Origin: JBLNBU01 sp050260215
GTDB taxonomy: Bacteria; Pseudomonadota; Alphaproteobacteria; Rhodospirillales; Magnetospirillaceae
NCBI GenBank assembly: GCA_050260215.1
Contig: JBLNBU010000073.1
Span: forward strand, 1 to 31,131
Direction of reading: 5' to 3'
Length of the DNA stretch: 31,131 nucleotides
The translations under genes were made by a program, and so were the position numbers. Positions 16,344 to 26,537 of the stretch are shown piece after piece; the first letter of the stretch is position 1, and every line of letters starts with the position of its first letter. The notes beneath the pieces were generated by a model. The model saw only the letters and a program-made list of their open reading frames with translations, ran no database searches and was not told where the DNA came from.

Positions 16344-17890
16344 GGTACGGCCTCGGGTGCGCGCGCGTGGCGTCGTTGGATTTCCAGGTTGAGCGCCAGC
16401 AGCGCCGACATCTCTTCAAACTGCTGGGCGGCTTCGGCCCCCAGGGGTGCCAGCACCGCCACCGCGGCGACGCCCAGCGTCGCCTGCTCGAGCAGCAAGG
16501 GTGCTACGATCACCGCGGCCGGGCGGGCGTCGCCCAGGCCCGAGCGCACCAGCCAGCGTCCATCCCCAGCAACGTCGAGCACCTGGGCGCGCCGGTCGGC
16601 CACCACCTGCCCCAGCAGGCCTTCGCCGGGGGCCAGGGTCTCGGGCAGGCCGGGCGAACAGGCGAAGCCGGCCAGCAGGCGCATGTCTGCCGCCCCCTCG
16701 GCCTCGAACGCATAGACCACGCCTTGCAATGCCCCCAGCAGGCGGTGGCATTCGGCCAGGAAGGCCTGGGCCAGGTCGGCGGCCGACCCGGCCCGCTGGA
16801 AGCGCAGCGAGGCGTCGGCCAGGTCCGACTTGCGCTTGGCGCTGGCCTCCTGCTCGTGGGCAAACGCGGCGATGCGCCGGGTCGCCACCGTCTGCGCGTG
16901 GTGGCCGCGCAGAAGGTTCAGCGCCAGCAGTCCGATCAGCGTCATGGTGCAACCGGCGGCGACCGCGCCCCAGGCCGGTTCGCGCACGGGCACCGTGCGG
17001 CCGAGATCTTCCATCAGCACCAGCCGCCACGGTCCCGACTGGTCGTTCCAGTCCACCGCGGCACCGGCCACCGCCAGGCGCTGGCCCTGCCAGGCGCCGA
17101 ACCCCTCCTCGACGGTGACGGGCAGCGGCGTCGGCTCGCGGTTCTCGAACATGGCGCCGAACTGCTTGAGGTCGCGGATGGCCGCCAGGCGGGACGGCGT
17201 CGGCGTGCCGGCCAGCATGCCCACCCAGTCCGGCCGGCTGCTGGCGAACACCACGCCTTGCGGCGACAGCAACAGCGCCATGTCGGCCTTGCCGCGCAAC
17301 AGGGCGTCGACCCGGTCCAGGTTGGTGCGCGCCACCACCGCCCCGATGGCTGCGCCTTCCTTGGCCGCGCCCCGGAACACCGGGGCGGCGAAATACAACG
17401 CGCGGTCGCCGCGGGCCAGGCTGACCGCGGCGTAGACATTCTCGCGCCCCTGCATGGCCATGCGCCAATAGGGCCGGAACTTGACATCCAGCCCGGTCGA
17501 GGGCCGGCCGCTGCTGTCCCAGGACGAGTGCACCATGCCGTCGCGACCGACGACGAAGACGCCCTCGGCGCCGTGGGCGCGGGCGACGCTTTCCAGCAGG
17601 GCGAGCATGCGCGGGGAATTGGCGGCGGCCGCCCCCAAGGCGTCGCGCTTGATCTCGTCCTCGACCAGGCCCAGCAACGCGATGGATCCCATGACGTTGC
17701 CGTTCAGGGTCTGCGACATGATGTCGATGCCGCGCCGCTCGGCCTCGATCGACAGGGCTTCCAGCCGGTCGCCGTGACGCGCCTCGCGCACCAGCCAGCC
17801 GGCCAGCACTGCGGTTGCCAGGACGAACGCCACGGCCGCCCCCCAGGCGAGGCGGCCATGCTCGGTGACGAAGGCGGCAATGCGGGCCAT
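16340..17890 (-). CDS. Membrane dCache-GAF sensor protein without output domain
   Basis: About 516 residues. TM1 (16-34) and TM2 (307-326) flank a periplasmic double-Cache region (about 40-300) with the DctB-like pattern FRPYWRMAMQG and YFAAPVFRG. After TM2 comes a coiled segment and a cytosolic GAF domain (about 365-500; GEGLLGQVV, VIVAPLLLEQATLGV). No kinase, cyclase, methyl-accepting or DNA-binding domain follows, so it probably senses a ligand and acts on a partner protein. Its stop overlaps the start of the giant hybrid kinase as ATGA, and that kinase also has a GAF domain, making it the likely partner. Start choice is uncertain: ATG 17890 has a GGTGG only two bases upstream, while an in-frame TTG at 17917 would add nine residues. 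Confidence 0.82.
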   Translation of the reverse strand: MARIAAFVTEHGRLAWGAAVAFVLATAVLAGWLVREARHGDRLEALSIEAERRGIDIMSQTLNGNVMGSIALLGLVEDEIKRDALGAAAANSPRMLALLESVARAHGAEGVFVVGRDGMVHSSWDSSGRPSTGLDVKFRPYWRMAMQGRENVYAAVSLARGDRALYFAAPVFRGAAKEGAAIGAVVARTNLDRVDALLRGKADMALLLSPQGVVFASSRPDWVGMLAGTPTPSRLAAIRDLKQFGAMFENREPTPLPVTVEEGFGAWQGQRLAVAGAAVDWNDQSGPWRLVLMEDLGRTVPVREPAWGAVAAGCTMTLIGLLALNLLRGHHAQTVATRRIAAFAHEQEASAKRKSDLADASLRFQRAGSAADLAQAFLAECHRLLGALQGVVYAFEAEGAADMRLLAGFACSPGLPETLAPGEGLLGQVVADRRAQVLDVAGDGRWLVRSGLGDARPAAVIVAPLLLEQATLGVAAVAVLAPLGAEAAQQFEEMSALLALNLEIQRRHARAPEAVP

Positions 17891-17971
17891 GACCACCAAG
17901 TGGATAGCTGCGACCAACTCTAAAGTAGTAGACCCGGCTGCCTTTAGAAATCGCTTTTTCGAGGGCGGGGT
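17891..17971 (-). promoter_or_regulatory. Upstream region of the four-gene signalling operon
   Basis: An 81-bp gap, locally AT-richer (CTAAAG, TTTAGAAA, CTTTTT on the plus strand), upstream of the Cache-GAF gene, the first gene of the ATGA-coupled operon. It therefore likely holds that operon's promoter. An eight-base inverted repeat (17928-17975) spans most of it. No confident -35/-10 pair was recognised. Confidence 0.4.
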
Positions 17972-17975
17972 CTAC
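17928..17975. repeat. Inverted repeat GTAGACCC / GGGTCTAC
   Basis: Two perfect eight-base arms, 17928-17935 and 17968-17975, are separated by 32 bp. The right arm overlaps the stop codon of the FKBP-membrane protein gene. The layout could be a pair of regulator half-sites around a promoter or a weak long-loop terminator; there is no U-tract after it. The symmetry is seen directly and the function is not known. Confidence 0.35.
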
Positions 17976-19060
17976 GAGGGCTTGGCCACTGTCACCGGCT
18001 TGTCGATGACGGGTCGGACCCGGAAGCCGGTCGCCAGCATCACCAGGAGCGGCAGAACGATGGTGAACGGAATGATCGCCGCGCACAGGACGAGGAAATC
18101 GGTGCCGAGCAGAATCAGCAGATCCGACAGATGGTCGAGGGGGAACAGGGCGACCACGGTGAAGGCGACCACCACCAGCACCGACGCCACCTCCCCGCCG
18201 GTGACGATGCGGCGCTCGAGCACGGTGGGCGTGAGATTCGGCGAGAAGTCGAAAAACAGCAGCCGATAGCCCCAGCGGTCGATGGCCCGGCCGATCAGCC
18301 AGGGCGACAACAGGGACCACAAGAGCCACACCAGCCCGCTGGCGATGGCGGCGTTCACCTGGCCGCGGGATCCCAGCCAGGCGACCGGCACCGGCAGCAG
18401 GAGCGTCAGCGCCAGCCAACACAGCTTGTGGGTCTGCGAGCGGAAGACGAAGCGGACGCGCATGCCCAATTGCGGCACGTAGGTAGATTGCACCAGGCCC
18501 GCCGCCTCGGCCCTGGCCAGCACGGCCGCCTCCATCTCCTCCTCGACCGCGGCATTGGCGCGGGCGCGCACCAATTCGGTCTTGTGCAACTCGCGCGACA
18601 CGCCTTCCAAGGCCTTGATCTCGGCCGACACCTCTTCCTCGCCGGCCGGGCTCACCTCGGTCACGGTGGCGGAAAACGTCAAGGTGGCGCCCGCCAGCGG
18701 GTGATTGCCGTCGAGCACCGCCTTTTCGCCGTCCACCGCGGCGACGCGGTAGTTCAAGGTGGTGTCGGCGAAGGTGCGTTCCAGGATGTCACCGACCGCC
18801 GGCATCTCCTGGAAGGCTTCCAGCGGCATGTCGACGACCAGCGCGGGGTCGTGTTCGCCGAAGGCGTCGGCCGGGACCAGGGTGACGTCGACGCGGTCGC
18901 CGACGTCCTTGCCCTCCAGCGCCTCCTCCAACTTGGCCAACATCCCGCCGTAGCCGCCATGGAGGTAGCGCACCGGCTCCTTGCCGTCGTCGACCACCTG
19001 ACCGCCGGTGTCGGTGACGCAGAGCGTCAGGGTGACGAAAGCGTTCTTGCAGATCTTCAT
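17972..19060 (-). CDS. SlyD-like FKBP prolyl isomerase fused to a multi-pass membrane domain
   Basis: A 362-residue protein. Residues 1-145 match SlyD-type FKBP peptidyl-prolyl isomerases with an insert-in-flap chaperone part: VRYLHGGYGGMLAKLEEALEG, VGDRVDVTLVPADAFGEHD and the highly conserved LDGNHPLAG at 116-124. The usual His-rich SlyD tail is absent. Instead there is an acidic/Ala-rich helical region (140-190) and then four or so hydrophobic segments near 213-228, 235-255, 290-307 and 318-345, ending in a polar tail. I do not recognise the membrane part. The start at 19060 has GGAGG four bases upstream; longer frames upstream lack support. No signal peptide precedes the FKBP part, so the isomerase is expected in the cytoplasm, tethered to the membrane, perhaps acting on nascent membrane proteins. 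The ABC-F gene lies 92 bp upstream on the same strand. Confidence 0.82.
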   Translation of the reverse strand: MKICKNAFVTLTLCVTDTGGQVVDDGKEPVRYLHGGYGGMLAKLEEALEGKDVGDRVDVTLVPADAFGEHDPALVVDMPLEAFQEMPAVGDILERTFADTTLNYRVAAVDGEKAVLDGNHPLAGATLTFSATVTEVSPAGEEEVSAEIKALEGVSRELHKTELVRARANAAVEEEMEAAVLARAEAAGLVQSTYVPQLGMRVRFVFRSQTHKLCWLALTLLLPVPVAWLGSRGQVNAAIASGLVWLLWSLLSPWLIGRAIDRWGYRLLFFDFSPNLTPTVLERRIVTGGEVASVLVVVAFTVVALFPLDHLSDLLILLGTDFLVLCAAIIPFTIVLPLLVMLATGFRVRPVIDKPVTVAKPS

Positions 19061-19152
19061 GTCGCCTCCGCGGCCAGGTCGCCGGCCGGGTGTGACATAT
19101 CCGCGGCCGTCGTTCAATCCAGTACTACCCGGAGTTGGACGGCGGCACGCCC

Positions 19153-20772
<1,620 letters not shown>

Positions 20773-20919
20773 GTGCGGCTGGGGTCCCGTCTTACAAATG
20801 CGGCCTCCTTATGCCACAGGACGGGATTTGTGGGGTGCTCAAGTTGCACAGGTGCCCCCTCTCCGTCTGTCGTAAGATCGGCGTCGTGGTGATTTGTGGA
20901 GTCCACCCCGGAGCCGCGG
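20773..20919. promoter_or_regulatory. Divergent intergenic region, ABC-F gene / dual kinase gene
   Basis: This 147-bp gap must carry promoters for the leftward ABC-F gene and the rightward kinase gene. A nine-base direct repeat GATTTGTGG occurs at 20825-20833 and 20891-20899, and an inverted match to part of it (ACAAAT) is at 20794-20799. CCCGTC (20786-20791) and GACGGG (20820-20825) form an inverted pair. GGAG at the right end serves the kinase start. No confident promoter hexamers were identified. Confidence 0.45.
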
Positions 20920-23900
20920 ATGTCGCCGTTCGTACCACCGGAACGCAACGATGCCGGTCGCAGCGGATGGCGATTCGCGGCAGCAACCCTGCTCCCCTTC
21001 CTCGTCTGCATCGTCCAGTGGCTGCTGTGGGACCCCTGGATCAAGCCTTACGTCTGGTTCCTGTTCTTTCCGTCGGCGTTCTTCAGCGCCTGGCTCGGCG
21101 GGTTCCGGGGCGGACTGGCCGGCACGGTCATTGCCGCGGCGCTGGTGTGGTTCTTCTATATCCCCCCGCAGTTCTCATTCTCATTGCAGACCCCGTCCTC
21201 GGTGGGCTCCATCGCCATGTTCGTCATCATGGGCGGCCTGTTCGGCTGGGTGTTCGAGCGGCTCCAGGAAGCCCAGCAGCGCACCGACGCAGCCCTGGAC
21301 CAGACACGGGACGCCAACGACAGGATCGAGGCCCTGTACCGCAAGACGGTCGAATTGGACGAGGTGAAGTCGCAGTTCTTCGCCAATGTCAGCCACGAAT
21401 TGCGCACCCCGCTGACGCTTCTGCTGGGACCGCTGGAAAGCCGCCTGCGGCGCGCTGTCGGTGCCGACTTCTCAGAGCAGGACCGTCGCGAGACCGAGAT
21501 GATGCTGCGCAACGCGCGCCTTTTGTACCGGCACGTCAGCGACCTCCTTGACGCCGCCAAGCTCGAGGCCAACCGCACGGCGGTGGCATGGGCCAGGGTG
21601 GACCTGGCCCAGACCGTGCGCGTGAGCGCCAGCCACTTCGAGACGCTGGCGAACGATCGCGGCGTCGCGTTCAGCGTCACCGTCCCCGAGACGCTGGTGG
21701 TCGAGGCCGACAACGAGAAGGTGGGGCGCGTGCTGATCAACCTTCTGTCCAATGCCTTCAAGTTCACGCCCGACGGCGGCCACGTCGAGGTCCGGCTGCG
21801 CGCGGAGGGCGACATGGCACGGCTCGAGGTCGAAGACGACGGCCCGGGCATCCCCGCCGACATGCGCCACGCCATATTCGAGCGGTTCCGCCAGGTCGAA
21901 GGGGGCAACCTGCGCCGCTACGGCGGCACCGGGCTGGGCCTGGCGATCGTCAGGGATTTCGTCGAGCTCCATGGCGGCACGGTCGAGGCCGGCCTGGCAC
22001 CCCGCGGTGGGGCGCTGTTCAGCGTGCGCCTGCCGCTCAGGGCGCCGGAGGGCAGCCGGATCGACGACACCGTCACCCGGCCGGATCCCATCATCGAACA
22101 GGCGGCAGTCGACGAACTGCGCAGCGAGGTCGCCTTGGAAAGCGCGGACTGCGAGACAAGCGCGGACGCACCGCTGGTGCTGGTCGTCGAGGACAATCCC
22201 GACATGAACGCCTTCATCGCCGCCTCGCTCCGCCCCCGCTACCGGGTCGTCCAGGCCTTCAACGGTCGCGAGGGCCTGGACCGGGCGCAGGCAGAGCCGC
22301 CCGAACTGATCGTCACCGACGCCATGATGCCGCTGATGAGCGGCGAACAGATGGTCGAGGCGCTTCGCCGCCAGCCCCGCTTCCTCGACCTGCCCATCAT
22401 CATGCTGACGGCCAAGGCCGACGAGGCGTTCCGCAAGCGGATGTTCGAGCTCGGCATCCAGGGCTACCTGAACAAGCCGTTCGCGGTCGAGGAACTGCTT
22501 GCCCGCGTGGGCGCGCTGTTGGCCGCCCGGCAACGGGTCATCCAGGAGATCCGGCGCCTGAACGCCAGCCTGGCCGCCATCGTCCAATGGTCCGACGACG
22601 CCATCATCGGCAAGACGCTGGACAGCGTCGTCACCAGCTGGAACCGGGGGGCGGAAAAGATATTCGGCTACACCGCCCAGGAGATGATCGGCCATCCGCT
22701 GACCATCCTGTTCCCGCCGGGGCTCGAGGAGGAGGAAGGCCAGATCGTCGCCCGCATCGCCCGAGGCGAGGTGGTGAACCACTTCGAAAGCCGCCGCCGG
22801 CGCAAGGATGGCCGGATCATCGACGTGTCGGTGACCATCTCCCCCATCTTCGACGACAAGGGCCGCGTCGTCGGCGCGTCAAAGATCGCGCGCGACATTA
22901 CCGAGGCCATGCAGTCGGAACTGGCCCTGCGCCAGAGCGAGGAACGGCTGCGCACCATCCTCGACGGGGTGGACGCCTGCATCTACCTGAAGGACTGCGA
23001 CGGGCGCTACCTGTTTGCCAACGACGCGGTTCGCCGGCTGTGGGGCGTCGAGCTGGACGAGGTGGTCGGCTTCGGCGACGACAAGTTCTTCGATGCCGAG
23101 ACGGTGGCCAATATTCGCCACAACGACCGCCGGGTGCTGGCAGGCGGCGAGATCGTGCGCGCCGAGGAGACCAACCTGGTCGTGGGCAGCAGCGCCCCGG
23201 TGACCTATCTTTCCGTCAAGCTTCCGCTGCGGCATGCCGACGGAACCATCTATGCCCTGTGCGGCATCTCGACGGACATCTCCGAGCGCATCCGCGCCGA
23301 GAACGACATCCGCATCGCCATGGACCACCTGTCGGTGTCCAACGCCGAACTGGAGCGCTTCGCCTATGTCGCCGCCCACGACCTGCAGGAACCGGTCCGC
23401 AGCATCGTGTCGTTCAGCCAGCTGCTGGAACGCCGGCTCGGCGCCACGCTGTCTGCCGACGATCGGGAATCCTTCGGCTTCGTGATCGACGGCGCCCGCC
23501 GCATGGGCACCTTGATCAACGACCTGCTCGCCTATTCCCGCATCAATTCGCAAGAAGAGCCGTTCTCGCGCATCGCCTTGGCGACCGCCTGCAACGAGGC
23601 CCTGGTCAACCTGCAAGGCGCCATCCGCGACAAGGACGCCGACGTCATCGTCGGCGACCTGCCCGAGGTGCTGGGCAACAGCGCCCAGATGACCCAGCTG
23701 TTCCAGAACCTGGTCGGCAACGCCATCAAGTACAGCCGCCCGGATGTGCGGCCGCACATCGCGGTGTCGGCAAGGCGGCAAGGGGCGGAATGGGTGGTCA
23801 CCGTCTCGGACAACGGCATCGGCATCGGCAACACCGACCAGGACGTCTTCGAGATCTTCCGGCGCCTGCACACGGTGGACGCCTATCCGGGCACCGGCGT

Positions 23901-24006
23901 GGGCCTGGCGATTTGCAGGCGCATCGTGCAGCGCCACCAGGGCCGCATCTGGTACGAGTCGGTGGAAGGCCAGGGCTCGGCCTTCCATTTCGCCATACCG
24001 GCCTGA
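20920..24006 (+). CDS. Dual-core sensor kinase: 4TM-HK-REC-PAS-PAS-HK
   Basis: About 1028 residues with two complete kinase cores. Four N-terminal membrane segments (about 20-114) resemble the KdpD/DUF4118-type sensor. Kinase 1 has His159 in SHELRTP, an N box (LLSNAFKF), DDGPGIP and GTGLGLA. A receiver follows (about 418-525) with Asp467 in VTDAMMP and Lys in NKPF. Two PAS domains (about 544-662 and 674-790) lead to kinase 2, with His820 in AAHDLQEP, FQNLVGNAIKY, DNGIGI and GTGVGLA. All catalytic residues are visible in both cores. ATG 20920 was chosen because GGAG lies six bases upstream; an in-frame GTG at 20896 lacks a site. It is the only plus-strand gene here, and its stop is four bases from the stop of the convergent neighbour. 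No output regulator is adjacent on its strand. Confidence 0.9.
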   Translation: MSPFVPPERNDAGRSGWRFAAATLLPFLVCIVQWLLWDPWIKPYVWFLFFPSAFFSAWLGGFRGGLAGTVIAAALVWFFYIPPQFSFSLQTPSSVGSIAMFVIMGGLFGWVFERLQEAQQRTDAALDQTRDANDRIEALYRKTVELDEVKSQFFANVSHELRTPLTLLLGPLESRLRRAVGADFSEQDRRETEMMLRNARLLYRHVSDLLDAAKLEANRTAVAWARVDLAQTVRVSASHFETLANDRGVAFSVTVPETLVVEADNEKVGRVLINLLSNAFKFTPDGGHVEVRLRAEGDMARLEVEDDGPGIPADMRHAIFERFRQVEGGNLRRYGGTGLGLAIVRDFVELHGGTVEAGLAPRGGALFSVRLPLRAPEGSRIDDTVTRPDPIIEQAAVDELRSEVALESADCETSADAPLVLVVEDNPDMNAFIAASLRPRYRVVQAFNGREGLDRAQAEPPELIVTDAMMPLMSGEQMVEALRRQPRFLDLPIIMLTAKADEAFRKRMFELGIQGYLNKPFAVEELLARVGALLAARQRVIQEIRRLNASLAAIVQWSDDAIIGKTLDSVVTSWNRGAEKIFGYTAQEMIGHPLTILFPPGLEEEEGQIVARIARGEVVNHFESRRRRKDGRIIDVSVTISPIFDDKGRVVGASKIARDITEAMQSELALRQSEERLRTILDGVDACIYLKDCDGRYLFANDAVRRLWGVELDEVVGFGDDKFFDAETVANIRHNDRRVLAGGEIVRAEETNLVVGSSAPVTYLSVKLPLRHADGTIYALCGISTDISERIRAENDIRIAMDHLSVSNAELERFAYVAAHDLQEPVRSIVSFSQLLERRLGATLSADDRESFGFVIDGARRMGTLINDLLAYSRINSQEEPFSRIALATACNEALVNLQGAIRDKDADVIVGDLPEVLGNSAQMTQLFQNLVGNAIKYSRPDVRPHIAVSARRQGAEWVVTVSDNGIGIGNTDQDVFEIFRRLHTVDAYPGTGVGLAICRRIVQRHQGRIWYESVEGQGSAFHFAIPA

Positions 24007-24010
24007 CCAC

Positions 24011-26494
24011 TCAGTCGAAGGCGGGTAGCGCGACCAGGAAGGTGGTGCCGGCGCCAGCCCCGGACTCGATCCAGATGCGGCCGCGGTGGTGGTCGACGAT
24101 CTTCTTGCACACCGCAAGACCGATCCCGGTGCCCTCGTAAGCATCGCGGGTAACCAGCCGCTGGAAGATGCCGAAGACCCGGTCGTGGTCCTCGGGCGCG
24201 ATGCCGATGCCGTTGTCGCGGACCGAGATCACCCACTCGGCGCCCTGGCGGCGACAGCCGATCTCGACCTCCGGGACCTGGTCGGGGAGGTGGTACTTCA
24301 GGGCGTTGCTGATCAGGTTCTGGAACAGCCGCACCATCTCGATCCAGTCGCCACGCACCGTCGGCAGGTCGGAGGCGACGCGCACGGTGCCGCCGGCATC
24401 CTGGATGGCCAGGGCCAGGTTGCCCAGGGCCTCGGCCACCGCCTCGGCGAGGGCAAGCGGGGCCATCTGCGCCGACTTGCCGGTGCGCGAGTATTCGAGC
24501 AGCCCGACGATCAGCGCATCCATCCGCTTGGCGCCGCCGACGGCAAAGCCCAGGAAATCCTTGATCTCACCGGTCAACTGCCCGGCCAGCCGCCGCTCGA
24601 TCAGCCCCAGATAGCTGGTGATCATGCGCAACGGCTGGCGCAGGTCGTGGGACGCCACATAGGCGAACTGCTCGAGTTCGGCATTGGACTTAGCCAGGTG
24701 ATCGCGCACCGCGCTCAATTCGTGCTCGGCCTGCTTGCGGTCCGAGATGTCCCGCCACGAGACCAGCAGCACGTCGCGGGCCTGGTAGGTGCCGGGCGCG
24801 ATGGCGACCTCGGCCCAGAAGTCGCTGCCGTCCGGCCGCCGGTGCAGCCATTCGAACCGGTGGTAGCCCTTCTCCACCGTCTCGGCGATGCGCTCGGCGA
24901 CAGCGTCCCGCGATGGCCGGCCGTCGGGCTGCAACGGCGGCGACAGCGCGTCCGGGGTCAGCCCGACGATCCGGTCGCGGTCGACGCGCAACAGCGCCTC
25001 GGTCGCCCGGTTGCAGTCGCTGATGCGGCCGTCGGCGACCTCCATGATCAGGTAGGCGTCGGGCGAATCGGTGAACAGCAGCCTGTACTGCTCCTGCACC
25101 TGCCGGATCGCCTGCTCGGCGTGGTATTGCTCGGTGATGTCGCGGGAGTAGATGGCGACGCGGGTGACGCCCCCCTCGGCCCCGAACACCGGATAGATCA
25201 TGTTCTCGAGGACCAGGCCGGCCCGCTCGTCCTTGATGCACTGCGGCTTGCCCGTGGCGATGACCTCGTCGCAGGCGGTGCGCCGGGTGGCGGCCAGGCC
25301 GGCCGGCAGCAGGTCGAAGAACTGCGCCCCCACCAGGTCGTCGACGGACCGGGCGAAGCGCCGGGCCAGCGCCTGGTTGGCGGCGCGGACGATCCCGTCC
25401 GCGTCCAGCAGCAAGGCGGCGTCGGCGGACGCATTCATCAGCGCCGCGGCGATCTGCTGGCTTTCGAGCAGCGCCGCCTCGGACCGCTTGCGAATGACCA
25501 CCTCGCGGTTGAGGCGCCGGTTCCACACCAGGATCACCACAAGCACGGCGGCGGTCGCCAGCCCGGACGGAACCGCCCACAGCAGCACCATCTTGAGGTC
25601 CAGGCCGAAATTCACCTCGACCGCCAGCCAGGTGTTCTCGATGGCGGTCTTCTCGCGGGTCGAGATCGCCTCCAGGCTCTTGTCCAGGATGGCCGCCAGC
25701 TCCGGCCAGTCCTTGCGGGTGGCCATGCACAACTCGAAGCGATAAGGCGTCGCTTCGCCGATCTTGATATGGGCCAGCCGCAGGCGGCGGGACTCGTAGA
25801 TGATGGCCGCCAGGTTGTCGACGACCGCGTCGACCCGTTGCCCGTCCAGCTCGGTCAGGCCCGCTTCCAGGCTATCGAAGGGAACCAGGTTGATGGCCGG
25901 GTAGTCCTTGGCCAGCAGCTCGTTGGTGATGTAGCCCTTCACCACCCCGACCCTGCGCCCGGCAAGGCTTTCCAGGTCGCTTACGATGCCGTTGTCGCGG
26001 TTGGTGGCGATGACCACCGGAAAGGTGATGTAGGGCTTGGTGAAGTTCAGGTACGCCTCGCGCTCCTTCGAGCGCACCACCGCGGGCAGAAGGTCGATCT
26101 CGTGGGCCTTGACCCGATCGACCACCTGGGCCCAGGTCAGCCCTAGGACCGGCCGGATCTCGGTCTGCAGGCTGCGGGCGATCCAGTCCATGTAGCCCGA
26201 GCTGATGCCGCTGTAGACCCCCTTGTCGTCGACGAAGGCGAAGGGCGGCCACATGAAGTCGTCGCCGAGGCGGATATTCGGGTGCTCGGCCAGCCACTGG
26301 CGTTCGTGGTCGGTCAGGCTGAGGCCGTCGAGGTCGCGCGCCGCAGAAGGCGATGCGAGCCCCAAAAGCCCGACAACCATCGCCAAGACCACTGCCCGCG
26401 ACTGTTTCGCCACCCTGCCCAAACGCGATGCGATAGACCCGCCCACAACCTCTCCACGGTCTTTCGCCCCAGACCAAGACTTAGGATATAACAT
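24011..26494 (-). CDS. Sensor kinase with periplasmic solute-binding domain: SBP-TM-PAS-PAS-HK
   Basis: About 827 residues. A hydrophobic signal segment (about 33-52) leads to a family-3 solute-binding domain in the periplasm (about 54-298; FMWPPFAFVDDKGVYSGIS, LLPAVVRSKER, VGVVKGYITNELL), as in BvgS-like sensors for small ligands. A membrane helix follows (302-325), then two PAS domains (about 345-455 and 467-590). The kinase core has His616 in ASHDLRQP, FQNLISNALKY, DNGIGI and GTGIGLA. No receiver is attached. The start is uncertain: ATG 26494 was chosen, ATG 26512 and nearby GTG codons are in frame, and none has a strong ribosome site. It lies about 40 bp after the degenerate HD-GYP regulator gene and is probably co-transcribed with it. 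The core closely resembles kinase 2 of the convergent neighbour. Confidence 0.88.
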   Translation of the reverse strand: MLYPKSWSGAKDRGEVVGGSIASRLGRVAKQSRAVVLAMVVGLLGLASPSAARDLDGLSLTDHERQWLAEHPNIRLGDDFMWPPFAFVDDKGVYSGISSGYMDWIARSLQTEIRPVLGLTWAQVVDRVKAHEIDLLPAVVRSKEREAYLNFTKPYITFPVVIATNRDNGIVSDLESLAGRRVGVVKGYITNELLAKDYPAINLVPFDSLEAGLTELDGQRVDAVVDNLAAIIYESRRLRLAHIKIGEATPYRFELCMATRKDWPELAAILDKSLEAISTREKTAIENTWLAVEVNFGLDLKMVLLWAVPSGLATAAVLVVILVWNRRLNREVVIRKRSEAALLESQQIAAALMNASADAALLLDADGIVRAANQALARRFARSVDDLVGAQFFDLLPAGLAATRRTACDEVIATGKPQCIKDERAGLVLENMIYPVFGAEGGVTRVAIYSRDITEQYHAEQAIRQVQEQYRLLFTDSPDAYLIMEVADGRISDCNRATEALLRVDRDRIVGLTPDALSPPLQPDGRPSRDAVAERIAETVEKGYHRFEWLHRRPDGSDFWAEVAIAPGTYQARDVLLVSWRDISDRKQAEHELSAVRDHLAKSNAELEQFAYVASHDLRQPLRMITSYLGLIERRLAGQLTGEIKDFLGFAVGGAKRMDALIVGLLEYSRTGKSAQMAPLALAEAVAEALGNLALAIQDAGGTVRVASDLPTVRGDWIEMVRLFQNLISNALKYHLPDQVPEVEIGCRRQGAEWVISVRDNGIGIAPEDHDRVFGIFQRLVTRDAYEGTGIGLAVCKKIVDHHRGRIWIESGAGAGTTFLVALPAFD

Positions 26495-26537
26495 CGACTT
26501 CAGGTGTACCATACGATTGGGGCCGCGCCATTGCCGA

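Noticed and set aside
11049..16715. A long plus-strand open frame (1888 codons) opposite the hybrid kinase
   Set aside because: No domain is visible, while the minus frame encodes a complete multidomain kinase with all catalytic motifs.
18460..18520. Possible frameshift joining a SlyD gene to a separate membrane protein gene
   Set aside because: The frame stays open with natural codon use through the junction, and no start codon with a ribosome site is evident at the beginning of the membrane part; treated as a true fusion pending comparison with relatives.
19061..19152. GCCGTC...GACGGC inverted match after the ABC-F gene as a terminator
   Set aside because: The loop exceeds 25 bases and no U-tract follows.
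20834..20847. A GG-N10-GC pattern resembling a sigma-54 promoter upstream of the dual kinase
   Set aside because: Only the GG, TT and GC positions match; the CACG part is absent and no sigma-54 activator gene is nearby.
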